DNA of 64,000 bases from Parelaphostrongylus tenuis (GCA_019055375.1 JAHQIW010005995.1:45908-109907), one strand, 5' to 3'. Shown: positions 51,501 to 54,070, counted from the first letter of the stretch. Program-made: numbers and translations. Notes: generated by a model not told the origin, from the letters alone.

Positions 51501-52719
51501 TATTGCAAGTGCCTAGAGTACACCCTGATATATCGATTGATAATGTAGAGCTTTTATATATATACAAATATATATATATATTTGTCTGAAATAGTTTTCA
51601 TAAAAAGTATGTCTAGATTAAGACGTAAACTAGAAGAGAATATGACCCGGTTCATGTATCTCTCGCGTTCGCTATCGCTCTCCGATAATCGCAATAGATC
51701 CTTCATAATAAAATCCATTTAAATGACAATAAATGCCAATCATTCGCTCACAAAACGTTAATTTCTTTCGCTTTGTCGTAATGTTGTTTAATATCGTTTA
51801 TTTGAATATGTATTGGTATATTGCATCGTGAAATGCTCGTAGCTCCATACGTAAGTCGTTGGCTCGATCACTAATGAAGACTGTTTTCAATCGTTCATGG
51901 ACAATTCACTAATGCAAAAGCTGCTTGGAAATGATAAAACACTCAGTACAATATGACATTATCAGAAACTCACTTAGTAGCCCTCACCTAGATTTGCTTC
52001 ATAGGCAAATTTGAAAAGTGGAACACTAATGGGCGAGTCACCTTGTGAGACTGAGGAAACGCTAGAAATTTAGAAATTATCTTGATTCGGTGCTCATATA
52101 GAGTCATAACGAATCTCAAACTGTTGTCCGTAGATATGGGTAGCTGAATATTGCGAGAAATAAAGTTCTTTATAATTATTTCCAGAAATTTTTAGCCACC
52201 TCAGCAATCTCCGAAAGGACATTACGCTCATGTCTTCTTTCGGTCTCACCTGAGATGATTAGGACGTTTCGAAGAGATGATTACAACTTCAGCAGTGAGA
52301 AGTTCCGTGATTAAAAATAGTCTTGTATCGAATTATCCCTTAGAGATGCATGCATTCAACATCATTTGCAGCGTGTGATGCCACTTTGCCGACCCCCACA
52401 GGGGTGCAGCCGTTGCTTTGTCAGGGGCACAGGTGATCGAAACCAACAACTGGGTATTGCAAAGCTTTCTAATCGCTGTGTTTTGAGCATATTGATGATG
52501 GATTTGCACAAACTGTTATTACAACTATATGCTTGCACTAACTTTCTCTTCACGAATCGGATCCGGTCCGTAGCGTTTCCAGAACGCCTGCACCATACTC
52601 CACCAGACTGCGTACACGGCCTTCTGCTGATTGTCGGCCATCTCTGCCGGTGATGTCTTCGTATCGCCGATGCACGACAATATCGCACAACAATCATCGT
52701 GGCGATTTCCAGTAAAGGT
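457..52719 (-). CDS. dys-1: Dystrophin, N-terminal part of gene (18 exons placed, partial at both ends)
   Basis: Dystrophin links cortical actin to the dystroglycan membrane complex; in nematodes it acts mainly in muscle. Eighteen exons join in one continuous phase to about 794 residues. Order: end of CH1 (1-59), CH2 (60 to about 165), hinge 1 (about 175-350, with a Q-tract), repeat 1 (about 355-466), repeat 2 (467-558), repeat 3 (559-677), hinge 2 (678-748), part of repeat 4 (749-794). Diagnostic stretches are VLTWLLEAEEEL (repeat 1), GDRWRAICEWAE (repeat 2 end; vertebrates have [12 protein letters not shown]) and TQRWDNLVARIEE (repeat 3 end). Two CH domains, then repeats 1-3, then a hinge is the dystrophin/utrophin order; beta-spectrin and spectraplakins lack this hinge after the third repeat. 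Every listed junction keeps frame. Missing: start codon, most of CH1, first half of repeat 4, and all downstream domains. Introns range from about 140 nt to 22.2 kb. The symbol is by orthology to C. elegans. Confidence 0.9.
595..1085. other. Intron sequence, no feature seen
   Basis: Low-complexity AT-rich intron. I looked here for the missing first helix of spectrin repeat 4 and found no convincing exon. Confidence 0.4.
1088..1800 (-). mobile_element. Mariner relic, internally deleted (copy 1)
   Basis: Minus-strand frame 1465-1794 reads a mariner helix-turn-helix end (RSTTARHLNEMG...QWTSHALT) joined directly to the C-terminal catalytic piece LHPPYSPDTAPSDYHLFRVL with the last catalytic Asp. 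The central region with the first two Asp residues is absent. The left end (about 1088) has TTGGGTTGTCCAAAA, typical of mariner terminal repeats. A SINE sits between this end and the transposase remnant. Not functional. Confidence 0.7.
1155..1322 (-). mobile_element. tRNA-derived SINE, family B (copy 1)
   Basis: On the minus strand it shows A-box-like TAGTGCAACGGGTTAGAG and B-box-like GGGTTCGAGTTCC at tRNA spacing, then the shared tail GTTTTGCACATCACTCTACATC. Flanked by an imperfect repeat TTGTTATTCATA / TTGTTATTTATT (1143-1154 and 1323-1334), a likely target duplication inside the mariner relic. Confidence 0.65.
2630..3000 (-). mobile_element. Mariner-like transposase relic
   Basis: The minus strand reads HSTYSPDCASSDFGLFRSMQ then HLLKGRRFESFDEVEE, the C-terminal end of a mariner transposase. 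Gene order and wording resemble the relics at 18950 and 54712 (same FE(S/T)FD(E/Q)VE motif). No terminal repeats found. Confidence 0.55.
3244..3333 (-). CDS. dys-1: Dystrophin exon: hinge 2, second part
   Basis: 30 codons, phase 0-0. MPSKVKTHEALTVDPQDATT then DTKSEEPGNQ: an acidic, Thr/Ser-rich unstructured linker. Acceptor AATTTAG, donor GTAGCA. It starts with ATG, but that is internal to the exon chain. Assigned from phase, splice sites and position only. Confidence 0.68.
3473..3595 (-). CDS. dys-1: Dystrophin exon: hinge 2, first part
   Basis: 41 codons, phase 0-0. It encodes LVQTGKADVRQMKLARELSM then VGLPSSREHKVKADQVSKQ, a charged linker after repeat 3, where vertebrate dystrophin has hinge 2. 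Acceptor GTGTTTCAG, donor GTACGG. A foldback repeat starts only about 12 bp upstream of the acceptor. Confidence 0.75.
3608..3835. repeat. Foldback element, family C (copy 1)
   Basis: An 18-bp perfect inverted repeat (TGTGGGAAGACAGACGCA at 3714-3731 against 3755-3772) forms a hairpin. Flanking GC-rich sequence (GTACGCTTCGTACC, ACGTCGAATCTCAC) recurs near 9780-9830. It lies beside the acceptor of the dystrophin exon at 3595. Confidence 0.6.
3840..4420. other. Intron sequence, no feature seen
   Basis: AT-rich, without recognisable exon, repeat or RNA. Confidence 0.4.
4425..4605. repeat. Foldback element, family C (copy 2, partial)
   Basis: GC-rich patch with AAACGGCGGCGTCTC, a short ACGCAG repeat (GCAGACGCAGACGCAGACG) and GACGCCGCCTGTCTATCAA that parallels the right end of the copy near 9950. 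Diverged. Confidence 0.45.
4722..5092. repeat. Foldback element, family D
   Basis: Long inverted repeat with arms of about 100 bp (near 4770-4885 and 4935-5045) around a short centre. Both arms contain TTTGATGGCTAACGTTTCGG and CCTTATTTGAAGTTATA. The outer ends also pair (TGTAAAAAAAATGCAAAAT with ATTTTTTTGCATTC). Because the arms mirror each other, both strands show the same small open frame; it is not a gene. Confidence 0.7.
5100..6420. other. Intron sequence with unplaced open frames
   Basis: Open frames occur on both strands at 5344-5688, including a 108-codon plus-strand frame, without recognisable protein or splice support. A GC-balanced stretch at 5800-6170 looks like decayed repeat. 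No gene is supported. Confidence 0.35.
6425..6625 (-). CDS. dys-1: Dystrophin exon: spectrin repeat 3, helices 2-3
   Basis: 67 codons, phase 0-0. It starts IRKLQHAEAALEAEHSSFVK and ends LDTITQRWDNLVARIEEHSR; vertebrate repeat 3 ends LDNFARCWDNLVQKLEKSTA. Acceptor AATTTTAG, donor GTAAGA. The clearest single match to dystrophin in the window. Confidence 0.94.
7080..7200. repeat. Dispersed repeat, family E (copy 1)
   Basis: GATGAATGCGAGGAAATGAATC, GCTGGGATCCGCGCAGTAAATAGT and neighbours recur at 13460-13545. Nature unknown. Confidence 0.45.
7443..7502 (-). CDS. dys-1: Dystrophin exon: spectrin repeat 3, short middle exon
   Basis: Exactly 20 codons, phase 0-0, between TTGTTGCAG and GTCAGC. It encodes ELLGLKSAHHLEDPQQVAEQ, the loop between helix 1 and 2 of repeat 3. 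Skipping it would keep the frame but shorten the repeat. Confidence 0.85.
7618..7641. repeat. Poly-A tract
   Basis: About 20 A residues after an A-rich lead. It could be the tail of an old retrotransposed copy, but no body is recognisable upstream. Confidence 0.6.
7729..7819 (-). CDS. dys-1: Dystrophin exon: start of spectrin repeat 3
   Basis: 1 nt + 30 codons. AAQLDGLAELCAHTNEVYDR then LNEWLKEREH matches the first helix of repeat 3 (vertebrate LFSAWLSEKED). Acceptor TTTTCAG, donor GTACGT, end phase 0. Confidence 0.9.
7830..8480. other. Intron sequence, no feature seen
   Basis: AT-rich intron between repeat 2 and repeat 3 exons. Small open frames on both strands lack splice or codon support. 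Confidence 0.4.
8490..8705 (-). mobile_element. GC-rich tRNA-like repeat, family G (copy 1)
   Basis: Read on the minus strand it matches the plus strand at 8938-9110: CCAAAAAAACTA, GACCAGCAGCC, CGAGCCGCCGCGCGCGCGACG. Together they form a head-to-head inverted pair. The complementary strand carries a tRNA B-box-like motif near 8635 (GCTGGTCCGATCCCC). Confidence 0.5.
8938..9135 (+). mobile_element. GC-rich tRNA-like repeat, family G (copy 2)
   Basis: Inverted partner of the copy at 8490. Its complement contains GGTTGCTGGTTCGATGCCC, a good B-box. The open frame across it (8882-9136) is shared with the other copy and is explained by the repeat. Confidence 0.5.
9556..9659 (-). CDS. dys-1: Dystrophin exon: end of spectrin repeat 2
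   Basis: 34 codons + 2 nt. VDDADSSDERVGALEQRLHS then IGDRWRAICEWAEV; the vertebrate counterpart is [33 protein letters not shown] split over the same helix. The consensus-looking donor GTAAGG five nt earlier would break the frame, so the donor must be GTGCGT, giving split codon AG|A (Arg). The acceptor is GGATATAG. Confidence 0.9.
9764..10021. repeat. Foldback element, family C (copy 3)
   Basis: Bounded by CCCTTTGAGGACGAAACGG and AGCTTCAAAGGG, which pair as short terminal inverts. Internal GTACGTTTCGTACC, GACGTCAAATCTCACTGAG and GAAGCCGTCTGCCTATCAA are shared with the copies at 3608 and 4425. Confidence 0.6.
10242..10419 (-). CDS. dys-1: Dystrophin exon: spectrin repeat 2, first two helices
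   Basis: 1 nt + 59 codons. KLDSIDKWLSAIELEMTSCE corresponds to vertebrate KLKELNDWLTKTEERTRK. It ends NDLSSFVAV in phase 0 at GTTAGT. Acceptor TTTTGTTCAG. Confidence 0.92.
10829..11120 (+). mobile_element. tRNA-derived SINE, family A (copy 1, diverged)
   Basis: Starts GAGCGCATGGGGCGCAATGA (A-box region), then CATGGTTCGATCTCGTGCTC (B-box plus acceptor-stem complement), followed by the family body ending AGGGCTTTATCCTCTCC. More diverged than other copies. Confidence 0.8.
11232..11387 (-). CDS. dys-1: Dystrophin exon: spectrin repeat 1, last part
   Basis: 1 nt + 51 codons + 2 nt. GQLLCGKAENEDERTAIEGQ followed by NGRWEALRELSMQRQNEL matches the last helix of repeat 1 (vertebrate NSRWECLRVASMEKQSNL). 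Acceptor GTTCAG, donor GTAGGT. Split codon TT|A (Leu) into repeat 2. Confidence 0.92.
11518..11765 (-). mobile_element. tRNA-derived SINE, family B (copy 2)
   Basis: Minus strand: GTCAGTAGTGCAACGGATTAG, B-box GGTTCGAGTCCCGCC, tail GTTTTGCACACCACTCCACAT. It forms a head-to-head pair with the next copy. Confidence 0.65.
11766..11895 (+). mobile_element. tRNA-derived SINE, family B (copy 3)
   Basis: Plus strand: GCCAGTAGTGCAACGGGTTA, CGAGTTCGAGTTTCGCC, tail GGACATCACTCTACATTACT. Inverted relative to the copy at 11518; the pair could fold into a hairpin of over 100 bp in RNA. Confidence 0.65.
11900..12715. other. Intron sequence, possible decayed tRNA-like repeat
   Basis: A weak SINE-like patch at about 12060-12160 (AACCCGCATTTCACTTACA, GGAGCGCATGCTATC). 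The rest is AT-rich without features. Confidence 0.35.
12720..12877 (-). CDS. dys-1: Dystrophin exon: spectrin repeat 1, first part
   Basis: 52 codons + 2 nt. VLTWLLEAEEELNLLENVNE and the following KQFKDFELFMASLTESQ align without gaps to dystrophin repeat 1 (VLSWLLSAEDTLQ...FHTHEGYMMDLTAHQ). Acceptor GTTCAG, donor GTCAGT. Split codon AG|A (Arg) into the next exon. Confidence 0.92.
13440..13560. repeat. Dispersed repeat, family E (copy 2)
   Basis: GACGAATGCGAGGAAACGAATC and GCTGGGATTAGCACAGTAG match the copy at 7080. Confidence 0.45.
13758..13865 (-). CDS. dys-1: Dystrophin exon: hinge 1 to repeat 1
   Basis: 36 codons, phase 0-0. It begins SEMRSRKSSSSSLISSKGKR, a basic serine-rich stretch, and then enters the first helix of repeat 1 (EEMTREFENCLEQ). 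Acceptor TTTCAG, donor GTGAAA. It joins in frame to VLTWLLEAEEEL in the next exon. Confidence 0.85.
14029..14915 (+). mobile_element. Cecropia-group mariner, internally deleted
   Basis: Terminal inverted repeats of about 30 bp: left TCAAGTTGATGTTAAAGTGA TTGCGGTTT, right (complement) TCAAGTTGGTGCAAAAGTAA TGGCGGTTTT. Plus-strand N-terminal remnant WFKKFRSGVKSLENEKHGRP, then KEIIEADSLTPKRDAAEKLI and VSHSTVGQM; C-terminal remnant RFSNQQDAENPFEDFVDRRG with CNGS. These are the words of the Hsmar1/SETMAR group, to which the published hookworm element bandit also belongs. The catalytic centre is deleted and stops are present. Confidence 0.78.
15058..15352 (+). mobile_element. tRNA-derived SINE, family A (copy 2)
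   Basis: A-box ATGTGGCGCAATGGTTAAAG, B-box CAGTGGTTCGATCGC, family body with TTGTCTGGGAAGATAA and end GGGAGCTTTATCCTT. Confidence 0.82.
15560..17310 (+). mobile_element. Degenerate RTE-type LINE (reverse transcriptase ORF)
   Basis: Plus strand, broken by stops and frameshifts. Recognisable pieces in order: NYKLLIDELKTSAEL (near 15740), KWITTRVARIRKRLK (15815), YHPIRLANKL (16290), TVWTISKACYVI (16415), VDDIVVLLKDTSEAQTMPNE (from 16918, the RT catalytic box with VDD in place of ADD), INKK, CENEQIELDGSVITETTSYV then the frame-shifted RRRRAAWTAFGPLKKATDQI. This order is that of RTE-clade reverse transcriptases common in strongylid nematodes. No intact copy or 3' tail seen. Confidence 0.72.
17311..18945. 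other. Intron sequence, no feature seen
   Basis: Mixed composition without recognised exon or element. A Thr/Ser-rich frame at 18177-18288 was tested as an exon and rejected. Confidence 0.4.
18950..19521 (-). mobile_element. Short mariner derivative with terminal inverted repeats (copy 1)
   Basis: Ends pair: TTGAGTTGAGGAAAAAATTCC against (complement) CTAGGTTGAGGAAAAAGTTCC, both followed by TTAA(C/T)AC. Inside, the minus strand holds a C-terminal mariner fragment (PHPPYSLDAA motif near 19262; KLADCWQEIV near 19085). About 570 bp, so non-autonomous. It ends 17 bp from the splice donor of the Q-rich dystrophin exon. Confidence 0.72.
19539..19876 (-). CDS. dys-1: Dystrophin exon: glutamine-rich hinge 1
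   Basis: 2 nt + 112 codons. It starts with a Ser/Pro-rich piece (ASPSSSPLRSLMSAESVTAP), followed by a long Gln tract interrupted by Glu and Leu, then a Ser/Asn/Tyr-rich tail ending in phase 0 at GTAAGT. The Gln codons are mixed CAA and CAG, so the tract is not a pure triplet repeat. Hinge 1 of vertebrate dystrophin is also low in structure but not Q-rich. The opposite strand reads as a Cys/Val-rich frame, which is a shadow. A mariner derivative ends 17 bp past the donor. Confidence 0.8.
19888..20415. other. Intron sequence, no feature seen
   Basis: AT-rich intron between the Q-rich exon and the hinge exon at 20419. Confidence 0.4.
20419..20496 (-). CDS. dys-1: Dystrophin exon: hinge 1
   Basis: 2 nt + 25 codons + 1 nt, encoding LQRQDTIYFANDRKGSIVEM and SSIVD. 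Acceptor TTTCGTAG, donor GTAAAG. The remaining G joins CT of the Q-rich exon to give Ala, so the frame is continuous on both sides. Linker sequence without a recognised domain. Confidence 0.7.
20564..20600 (-). CDS. dys-1: Dystrophin micro-exon in hinge 1
   Basis: 37 nt encoding DPLVGVPSHERS plus 1 nt. Acceptor TTTGTTTCAG and donor GTAAGTT are both strong. The phase matches the next exon (A|GT, Ser). It has no similarity beyond being hinge sequence; the call rests on splice signals, phase and position. Confidence 0.7.
20620..21250. other. Intron with possible decayed SINE
   Basis: At 20950-21110 a GC-richer stretch includes GGGTTCGAAGCCACC, a B-box-like motif, but no clear A-box. Repeat of unknown family. 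Confidence 0.35.
21500..22430. other. Intron sequence, no feature seen
   Basis: AT-rich, no exon or recognised element. Confidence 0.4.
22400..22650. repeat. Dispersed repeat, family M (copy 1)
   Basis: GTATAAGTGCCCATAGAAGA then CTACATGCATGGCTCAAAAATAA recurs in altered form at 61115-61165. Nature unknown. Confidence 0.4.
23130..23560 (+). mobile_element. Mariner relic, internally deleted (copy 2)
   Basis: Plus strand: mangled helix-turn-helix end (NEMGDYHK), TPHTLTDHL, then directly the C-terminal PSDYYLFRALNQHHLVKK and the tail with TGGTTGCATATCATTGATCA, which is mirrored in the copies at 1360 and 49755. Same deletion as the other two. Confidence 0.65.
23822..23990 (-). mobile_element. 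tRNA-derived SINE, family B (copy 4)
   Basis: Minus strand: GTCTGTAGTGCAACGCCTTAA, B-box TGGGTTCGAATCCCAGC, tail GTTTTTGCACACCACTCTACA. Confidence 0.62.
24406..24422. repeat. GTG trinucleotide microsatellite
   Basis: (GTG) repeat on the plus strand; on the minus strand it reads as seven His codons in a possible cryptic exon. Confidence 0.7.
24610..24960 (-). repeat. Dispersed repeat, family F (copy 1)
   Basis: Read on the minus strand it matches 38660-39020 on the plus strand over about 340 bp, including GAGTCTCAGAAGCGTTGAC and TTCTGAAGGATGTGTAGACA. Both copies keep an open frame with MSLRSVD...FVV and QFHSEGCVD. Confidence 0.6.
25511..25813 (+). mobile_element. tRNA-derived SINE, family A (copy 3, with target duplication)
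   Basis: Full copy: AGAGCGCATGTGGCGCAGTG, CACTGGTTCGATCTCGCGCTC, body, and end GAGCTTTATCCTTCATCCTTTC. Flanked by perfect 11-bp direct repeats ATAGGGGATCG (25500-25510 and 25814-25824), direct evidence of retrotransposition. Confidence 0.92.
26084..26187 (-). CDS. dys-1: Dystrophin exon: end of CH2
   Basis: 2 nt + 34 codons. The split codon G|AT gives Asp, then LHSEHLDSHSVVCYLMTLYL. This is the last CH2 helix (vertebrate ...PDKKSILMYITSLFQVL). Acceptor TTTCAG, donor GTGAGT. It ends in phase 0, which fits a direct join to the exon at 20600. The exon is isolated inside 28 kb of repeat-rich intron. Confidence 0.85.
27000..29410. other. Large intron interior, no gene seen
   Basis: AT-rich. A short segment ACTAATTAGATACTTATCTAAT near 27275 recurs near 34000. 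Open frames at 28300-28488 and 28641-28968 have no splice support. Confidence 0.4.
29415..29590. repeat. Palindromic element with AT microsatellite core
   Basis: Arms CACCTATTAGCATTCAGCCA and TGGCATTCAGC-type complement (about 43 bp each, near 29420-29465 and 29530-29575) surround a (TA)n core. A cruciform-capable repeat directly beside a SINE. Confidence 0.7.
29593..29892 (+). mobile_element. tRNA-derived SINE, family A (copy 4)
   Basis: Near-consensus copy: GAGCGCATGTGGCGCAGTGG, CAATGGTTCGATCTCGCGCTC, CAGACTTGTCTGGGAGGATA, end AGCTTTATCCTTTATCC. It is inserted between the palindrome and a Tc1/mariner element. Confidence 0.9.
29901..31060 (+). mobile_element. Tc1/mariner-superfamily element, degenerate
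   Basis: Begins TACAGGGCTCGGAAAAAGTTC, a typical end of this group. Plus-strand pieces in order: VAVVKLHKRKMKTAEIVETT, RGPSPKGRPITAFTPK, the DDE region SKVLFIDEKVIAVEPLHN (first Asp), FALQQDCVLASQARSR (second Asp), and SPDLNPVDYLV (third Asp) then WDEITLETCAGIV-like words in shifted frames. Several stops. The 3' terminal repeat was not found, so the right end is probably truncated. Confidence 0.72.
31690..32510. repeat. Composite foldback element, family H
   Basis: Two direct copies of a roughly 210-bp unit (about 31700-31905 and 31910-32110) and one inverted copy (about 32335-32500) share GAGGCCTTCG, TATCGATAGCTCAAATCAAG and AATAGCTTATTTTT. Outer ends pair as GTTCTATTACAGC against GCTATAACAGAAC. 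Confidence 0.7.
32600..35640. other. Large intron interior, no gene seen
   Basis: AT-rich. ACTAATTAGGTACTAATCTAAT near 34005 repeats a segment at 27275. Overlapping open frames on both strands at 32668-33085 lack splice support. Confidence 0.4.
35655..35725. repeat. Half copy of hairpin repeat, family I
   Basis: TTCGCTCACCACTCAATTCTC then TTAGGTATATTAG matches one arm of the hairpin element at 47683. Confidence 0.5.
35855..36005. repeat. Dispersed repeat, family J (copy 1)
   Basis: GATGAGACGTGCGAAACAGT then CGAAACGTACGTATACC recurs near 41140 as GATGAGGCGTGCGAGTAACG CCGAAACGTACGTATAAC. Confidence 0.5.
36010..38320. other. Large intron interior with unassigned open frames
   Basis: Overlapping frames near 36074-36476 (both strands) and 37800-38149 (plus) are longer than most here but have no recognised protein. 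The second looks like a fragment of repeat coding sequence with a frameshift. Not called as genes. Confidence 0.35.
38328..38420 (+). repeat. tRNA-like fragment
   Basis: GGCCATGACCGAGTGGTTGGG resembles the D-arm region of a Ser/Leu-type tRNA, but there is no matching B-box or acceptor stem. Probably a decayed SINE head. Confidence 0.35.
38660..39020 (+). repeat. Dispersed repeat, family F (copy 2)
   Basis: Inverted relative to the copy at 24610. Contains GCCTCAGAAGCGTTGACACC and TTCTGAAGGCTGTGTAGACA and a 67-codon open frame (38702-38905) shared in part with the other copy. Confidence 0.6.
39117..39170. repeat. AT microsatellite
   Basis: (TA)n with short interruptions, directly left of a SINE. 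Confidence 0.85.
39171..39470 (+). mobile_element. tRNA-derived SINE, family A (copy 5, inside AT microsatellite)
   Basis: Starts GAGCGCATGTGGCGCAGTGG, B-box CAATGGTTCGACCTCGCGCTC, end GAGCTTTATTCTTTATA. (TA)n flanks both sides, so it inserted into, or seeded, an AT repeat. Confidence 0.9.
39471..39523. repeat. AT microsatellite
   Basis: Long nearly pure (TA)n directly right of the SINE. Confidence 0.85.
40443..40930 (+). repeat. tRNA-like repeat pair
   Basis: GGCGCCGTGGCCGAGTGCTCG is A-box-like. CACTCTCCGCAGTCAACAAC occurs at about 40510 and again at about 40820, so two related units stand in tandem. No B-box identified. Confidence 0.4.
41085..41220. repeat. Dispersed repeat, family J (copy 2)
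   Basis: See the copy at 35855; the shared core is CGAAACGTACGTATA preceded by a GTGCGAG-type stretch. Confidence 0.5.
41464..41586 (+). mobile_element. tRNA-derived SINE, family B (copy 5)
   Basis: Plus strand: GTCGATGGTGTAACGGTTCAG, GTGCTCGAATCTCAGC (weak B-box), tail TTTTTGCACACCACTCTACA. Confidence 0.6.
41738..41763. repeat. Poly-G tract
   Basis: Two G runs (7 and about 14) separated by AA; an isolated case of the G/C homopolymers that dominate beyond 56.8 kb. Confidence 0.7.
42240..44500. other. Large intron interior, no gene seen
   Basis: AT-rich. The plus-strand frame at 43887-44189 has no recognised protein or clear splice signals. Confidence 0.4.
44510..44760 (+). mobile_element. 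SINE-like tRNA-derived repeat
   Basis: CTTATAGCGTAATGGTCAGAG is A-box-like and GGTCTTTGGTCCGGATTCT a weak B-box. It is followed by CGGCAATTTGATACCAGTTC, which parallels the family A body (GTCGGTGAATTGGTACCAG), suggesting a different tRNA head on a related body. Confidence 0.45.
44765..47680. other. Large intron interior with a GC-rich patch
   Basis: 44870-45000 is GC/CpG-rich and open on both strands (plus: MTSDEDNGRTTDERPAGWW before a GTAAAG). It could be a promoter-type island or a cryptic exon. The rest is AT-rich without features. Confidence 0.35.
47683..47865. repeat. Hairpin repeat, family I (full copy)
   Basis: Arms CTAAGAGAATTGAGTGGTGAGC and (complement) CTAAGAACATTGAGTGGTGAGC, with AAAA(A) following both. 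The centre folds again: CCGCTTTCCATCTTTACCGG against CCGGTATAGATGAAAAGCGG. Miniature inverted-repeat element. Confidence 0.75.
48432..48547 (-). CDS. dys-1: Dystrophin exon: middle of CH2
   Basis: 1 nt + 38 codons + 1 nt. It encodes NKLVDLSYVENSTATERIEY followed by AFSIAEKKFKVARLL. This matches the CH2 stretch that in vertebrates reads PDLFDWNSV...RLEHAFNIARYQLGIEKLL. Acceptor TTTCAG, donor GTAAGT. The next exon in the gene lies 22.2 kb away. Confidence 0.88.
48550..49690. other. Intron sequence, no feature seen
   Basis: AT-rich, with Phe-rich plus-strand frames at 49003-49502 that reflect T-richness. No splice-supported exon. Confidence 0.4.
49700..50195 (-). mobile_element. Mariner relic, internally deleted (copy 3)
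   Basis: The minus strand repeats the layout of the copies at 1088 and 23130: WTSHALTNHL, a short joint, then the third-Asp region in shifted frames. Shared wording includes ATATGCAACCATTTG near 49760. The right end has GGGGCAGCCCATTGAGTGAGG, like a mariner terminus. Confidence 0.62.
50924..51048 (-). CDS. dys-1: Dystrophin exon: first half of CH2 (actin-binding)
   Basis: 41 codons plus 2 nt. It begins LSEAIKQWCLEVTKDY and contains VCDFTSSWRDGYAFNCLLHS, the classic CH2 signature (vertebrate dystrophin has NFTTSWSDGLALNALIHS). The acceptor is TATTGTAG. The donor is GTTCGT, weaker than usual, but it is the only one that restores phase with the next exon (split codon GA|T, Asp) and gives HSFDNKLVDLS across the join. 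Confidence 0.9.
51060..52540. other. Intron between CH1 and CH2 exons
   Basis: AT-rich, with a (TA)n tract at about 51552-51583. No exon or element recognised. Confidence 0.45.
52543..52719 (-). CDS. dys-1: Dystrophin exon: end of CH1 domain and CH1-CH2 linker
   Basis: 59 codons, phase 0 at both ends. The acceptor is TATTTTAG and the donor is GTTAGT. The protein holds KAVYAVWWSMVQAFWKRYG, which fits the last helix of a CH domain, followed by GPDPIREEK as linker into CH2. The first half (TFTGNRHDDCCAILS) is a poor match to known CH1 sequences, so this domain is divergent. It is assigned because the next exon begins CH2 in the correct phase. Upstream CH1 exons were not found. Confidence 0.7.
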
Positions 52720-52955
52720 CTAAAATATTCTACTAGTGATAAGTGATGAATGATGGTGTGCACTAACTACTAAGTAGCTACGAAATCAATATGAAACAAG
52801 GACAGATAGTAATTTCTTCGAAAAAGGTTCCTACATAACCTTTGGAAAACGTTCGAAGAAAATATAGTACACTTGATATCAGAGACTTTTCTGCTTAGTC
52901 ATGGATTAATCGAATATTCTGACACCTAAGCCTTTGTGTTTGAATACTAAAGCTA

Positions 52956-53256
52956 AAAGATAAAGCTCTCAGATAAAGTTGATCAGTCCCTAAGGGATGG
53001 CCCCTGAGTTCGTCTTCAATTTTTAACTTCGTTTTGAGGTAAGTGAATGCATATATTGCTCTCGGAATGACTCGTAGTGGCCAACCCGCTAGTATCGAGT
53101 CAGTGCTGCTTAACCTCTAGACGAATCTGAGACCAGTCTGGTACTAATTTACCGACCCCTAAGAGATGGATGACTTGGTGAGCCATGAGCGCAAGATCAA
53201 TCCATCAATCTTATGTGCGACGCAGAGCACCTCTAACCACTGCGCTACAAGCGCTC
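52956..53256 (-). mobile_element. tRNA-derived SINE, family A (copy 6, diverged)
   Basis: Minus strand: GAGCGCTTGTAGCGCAGTGG, B-box GATTGATCTTGCGCTC (mutated), body, end AGAGCTTTATCTTTTA. More diverged than its tandem neighbour, so probably older. Confidence 0.85.
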
Positions 53257-53281
53257 GTTCTAATGTTAACCCCTTGGAAAT

Positions 53282-53585
53282 AAAGGATAAAGGATAGAGC
53301 TCTCGGCGTTGATCAATCCCTGAGGGATGAGCCATGCATTCTACTTCAATTTATAACTTCGTTCGAGGCGACTGAATGCATATTTGGCCTGTACAGTGAC
53401 TCGCGGTGGCCTCCCGCTGAACCGAGTCAGTGCTGCTTATCCTCCCAGACAAGTCTGAGACCTGTCTGGTACCAATTTACCGACCCCGGAGGGATGGATG
53501 ACTTGGTGAGCCATGAGCGCGAGATCGAACCATTGACCTCGTGTGCGACGCAGAGCACCTCTAACCACTGCGCCACATGCGCTCC
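53282..53585 (-). mobile_element. tRNA-derived SINE, family A (copy 7, with target duplication)
   Basis: Minus strand: GAGCGCATGTGGCGCAGTGG, CAATGGTTCGATCTCGCGCTC, body, end AGAGCTCTATCCTTTATCC. Flanked by perfect 11-bp repeats CCCTTGGAAAT (53271-53281 and 53586-53596). Confidence 0.92.
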
Positions 53586-53679
53586 CCCTTGGAAATATGC
53601 ATGATAAATCAGAATTTTTTTTTGGTTAACTGGCATGATGTCACAAATACATATTCAACATTGTTCAGTGATGGGCCAA

Positions 53680-54070
53680 AGTGTAAAAGTCCTATGGGAA
53701 GTAAACCCACACCTAACCCTTTCCAAGGATTCGCTTTAACTAATTGCACTACCGACGATCCTGTTCTGACATCAGTCTTATTGTGACACATGACATCGAT
53801 ATGTCGGCAACTAACTGCCTACGGTTTGGCTTGGCAAGCACATATCGTCTTTGAAGTTAGTTACGCTGACAGATATTGAATATGTGTATGATCAATTGGA
53901 TAATGCTGAGAGATGTACAAGACTTTGAGCGTAAGGCGGAAATCGAACCCGCATTTCGCCCTTTCCTAAGGCGCATGCTTTCCATTCCTACGCTCCTGTT
54001 CCGCCATCACTCTTTGTGCGATACAAGGCATCGATGTGTCTGCAACCAATCGTCACTTACGCTGACAGAT
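53680..54070. repeat. Decayed tRNA-like repeats
   Basis: At about 53940-54000 AATCGAACCCGCATTTCGCC is the complement of a B-box and GGCGCATGCTTTCC follows at A-box distance; a weaker one lies at 53690-53760. Both resemble family B. ACGCTGACAGATATTG occurs twice (about 53862 and 54060) and also near 11725. Confidence 0.45.

Noticed and set aside
53282..53585. tRNA-like head of family A SINEs considered as true tRNA genes
   Set aside because: Copies carry a 220-bp extra body, share a common 3' end and have target duplications, so they are retroposons.
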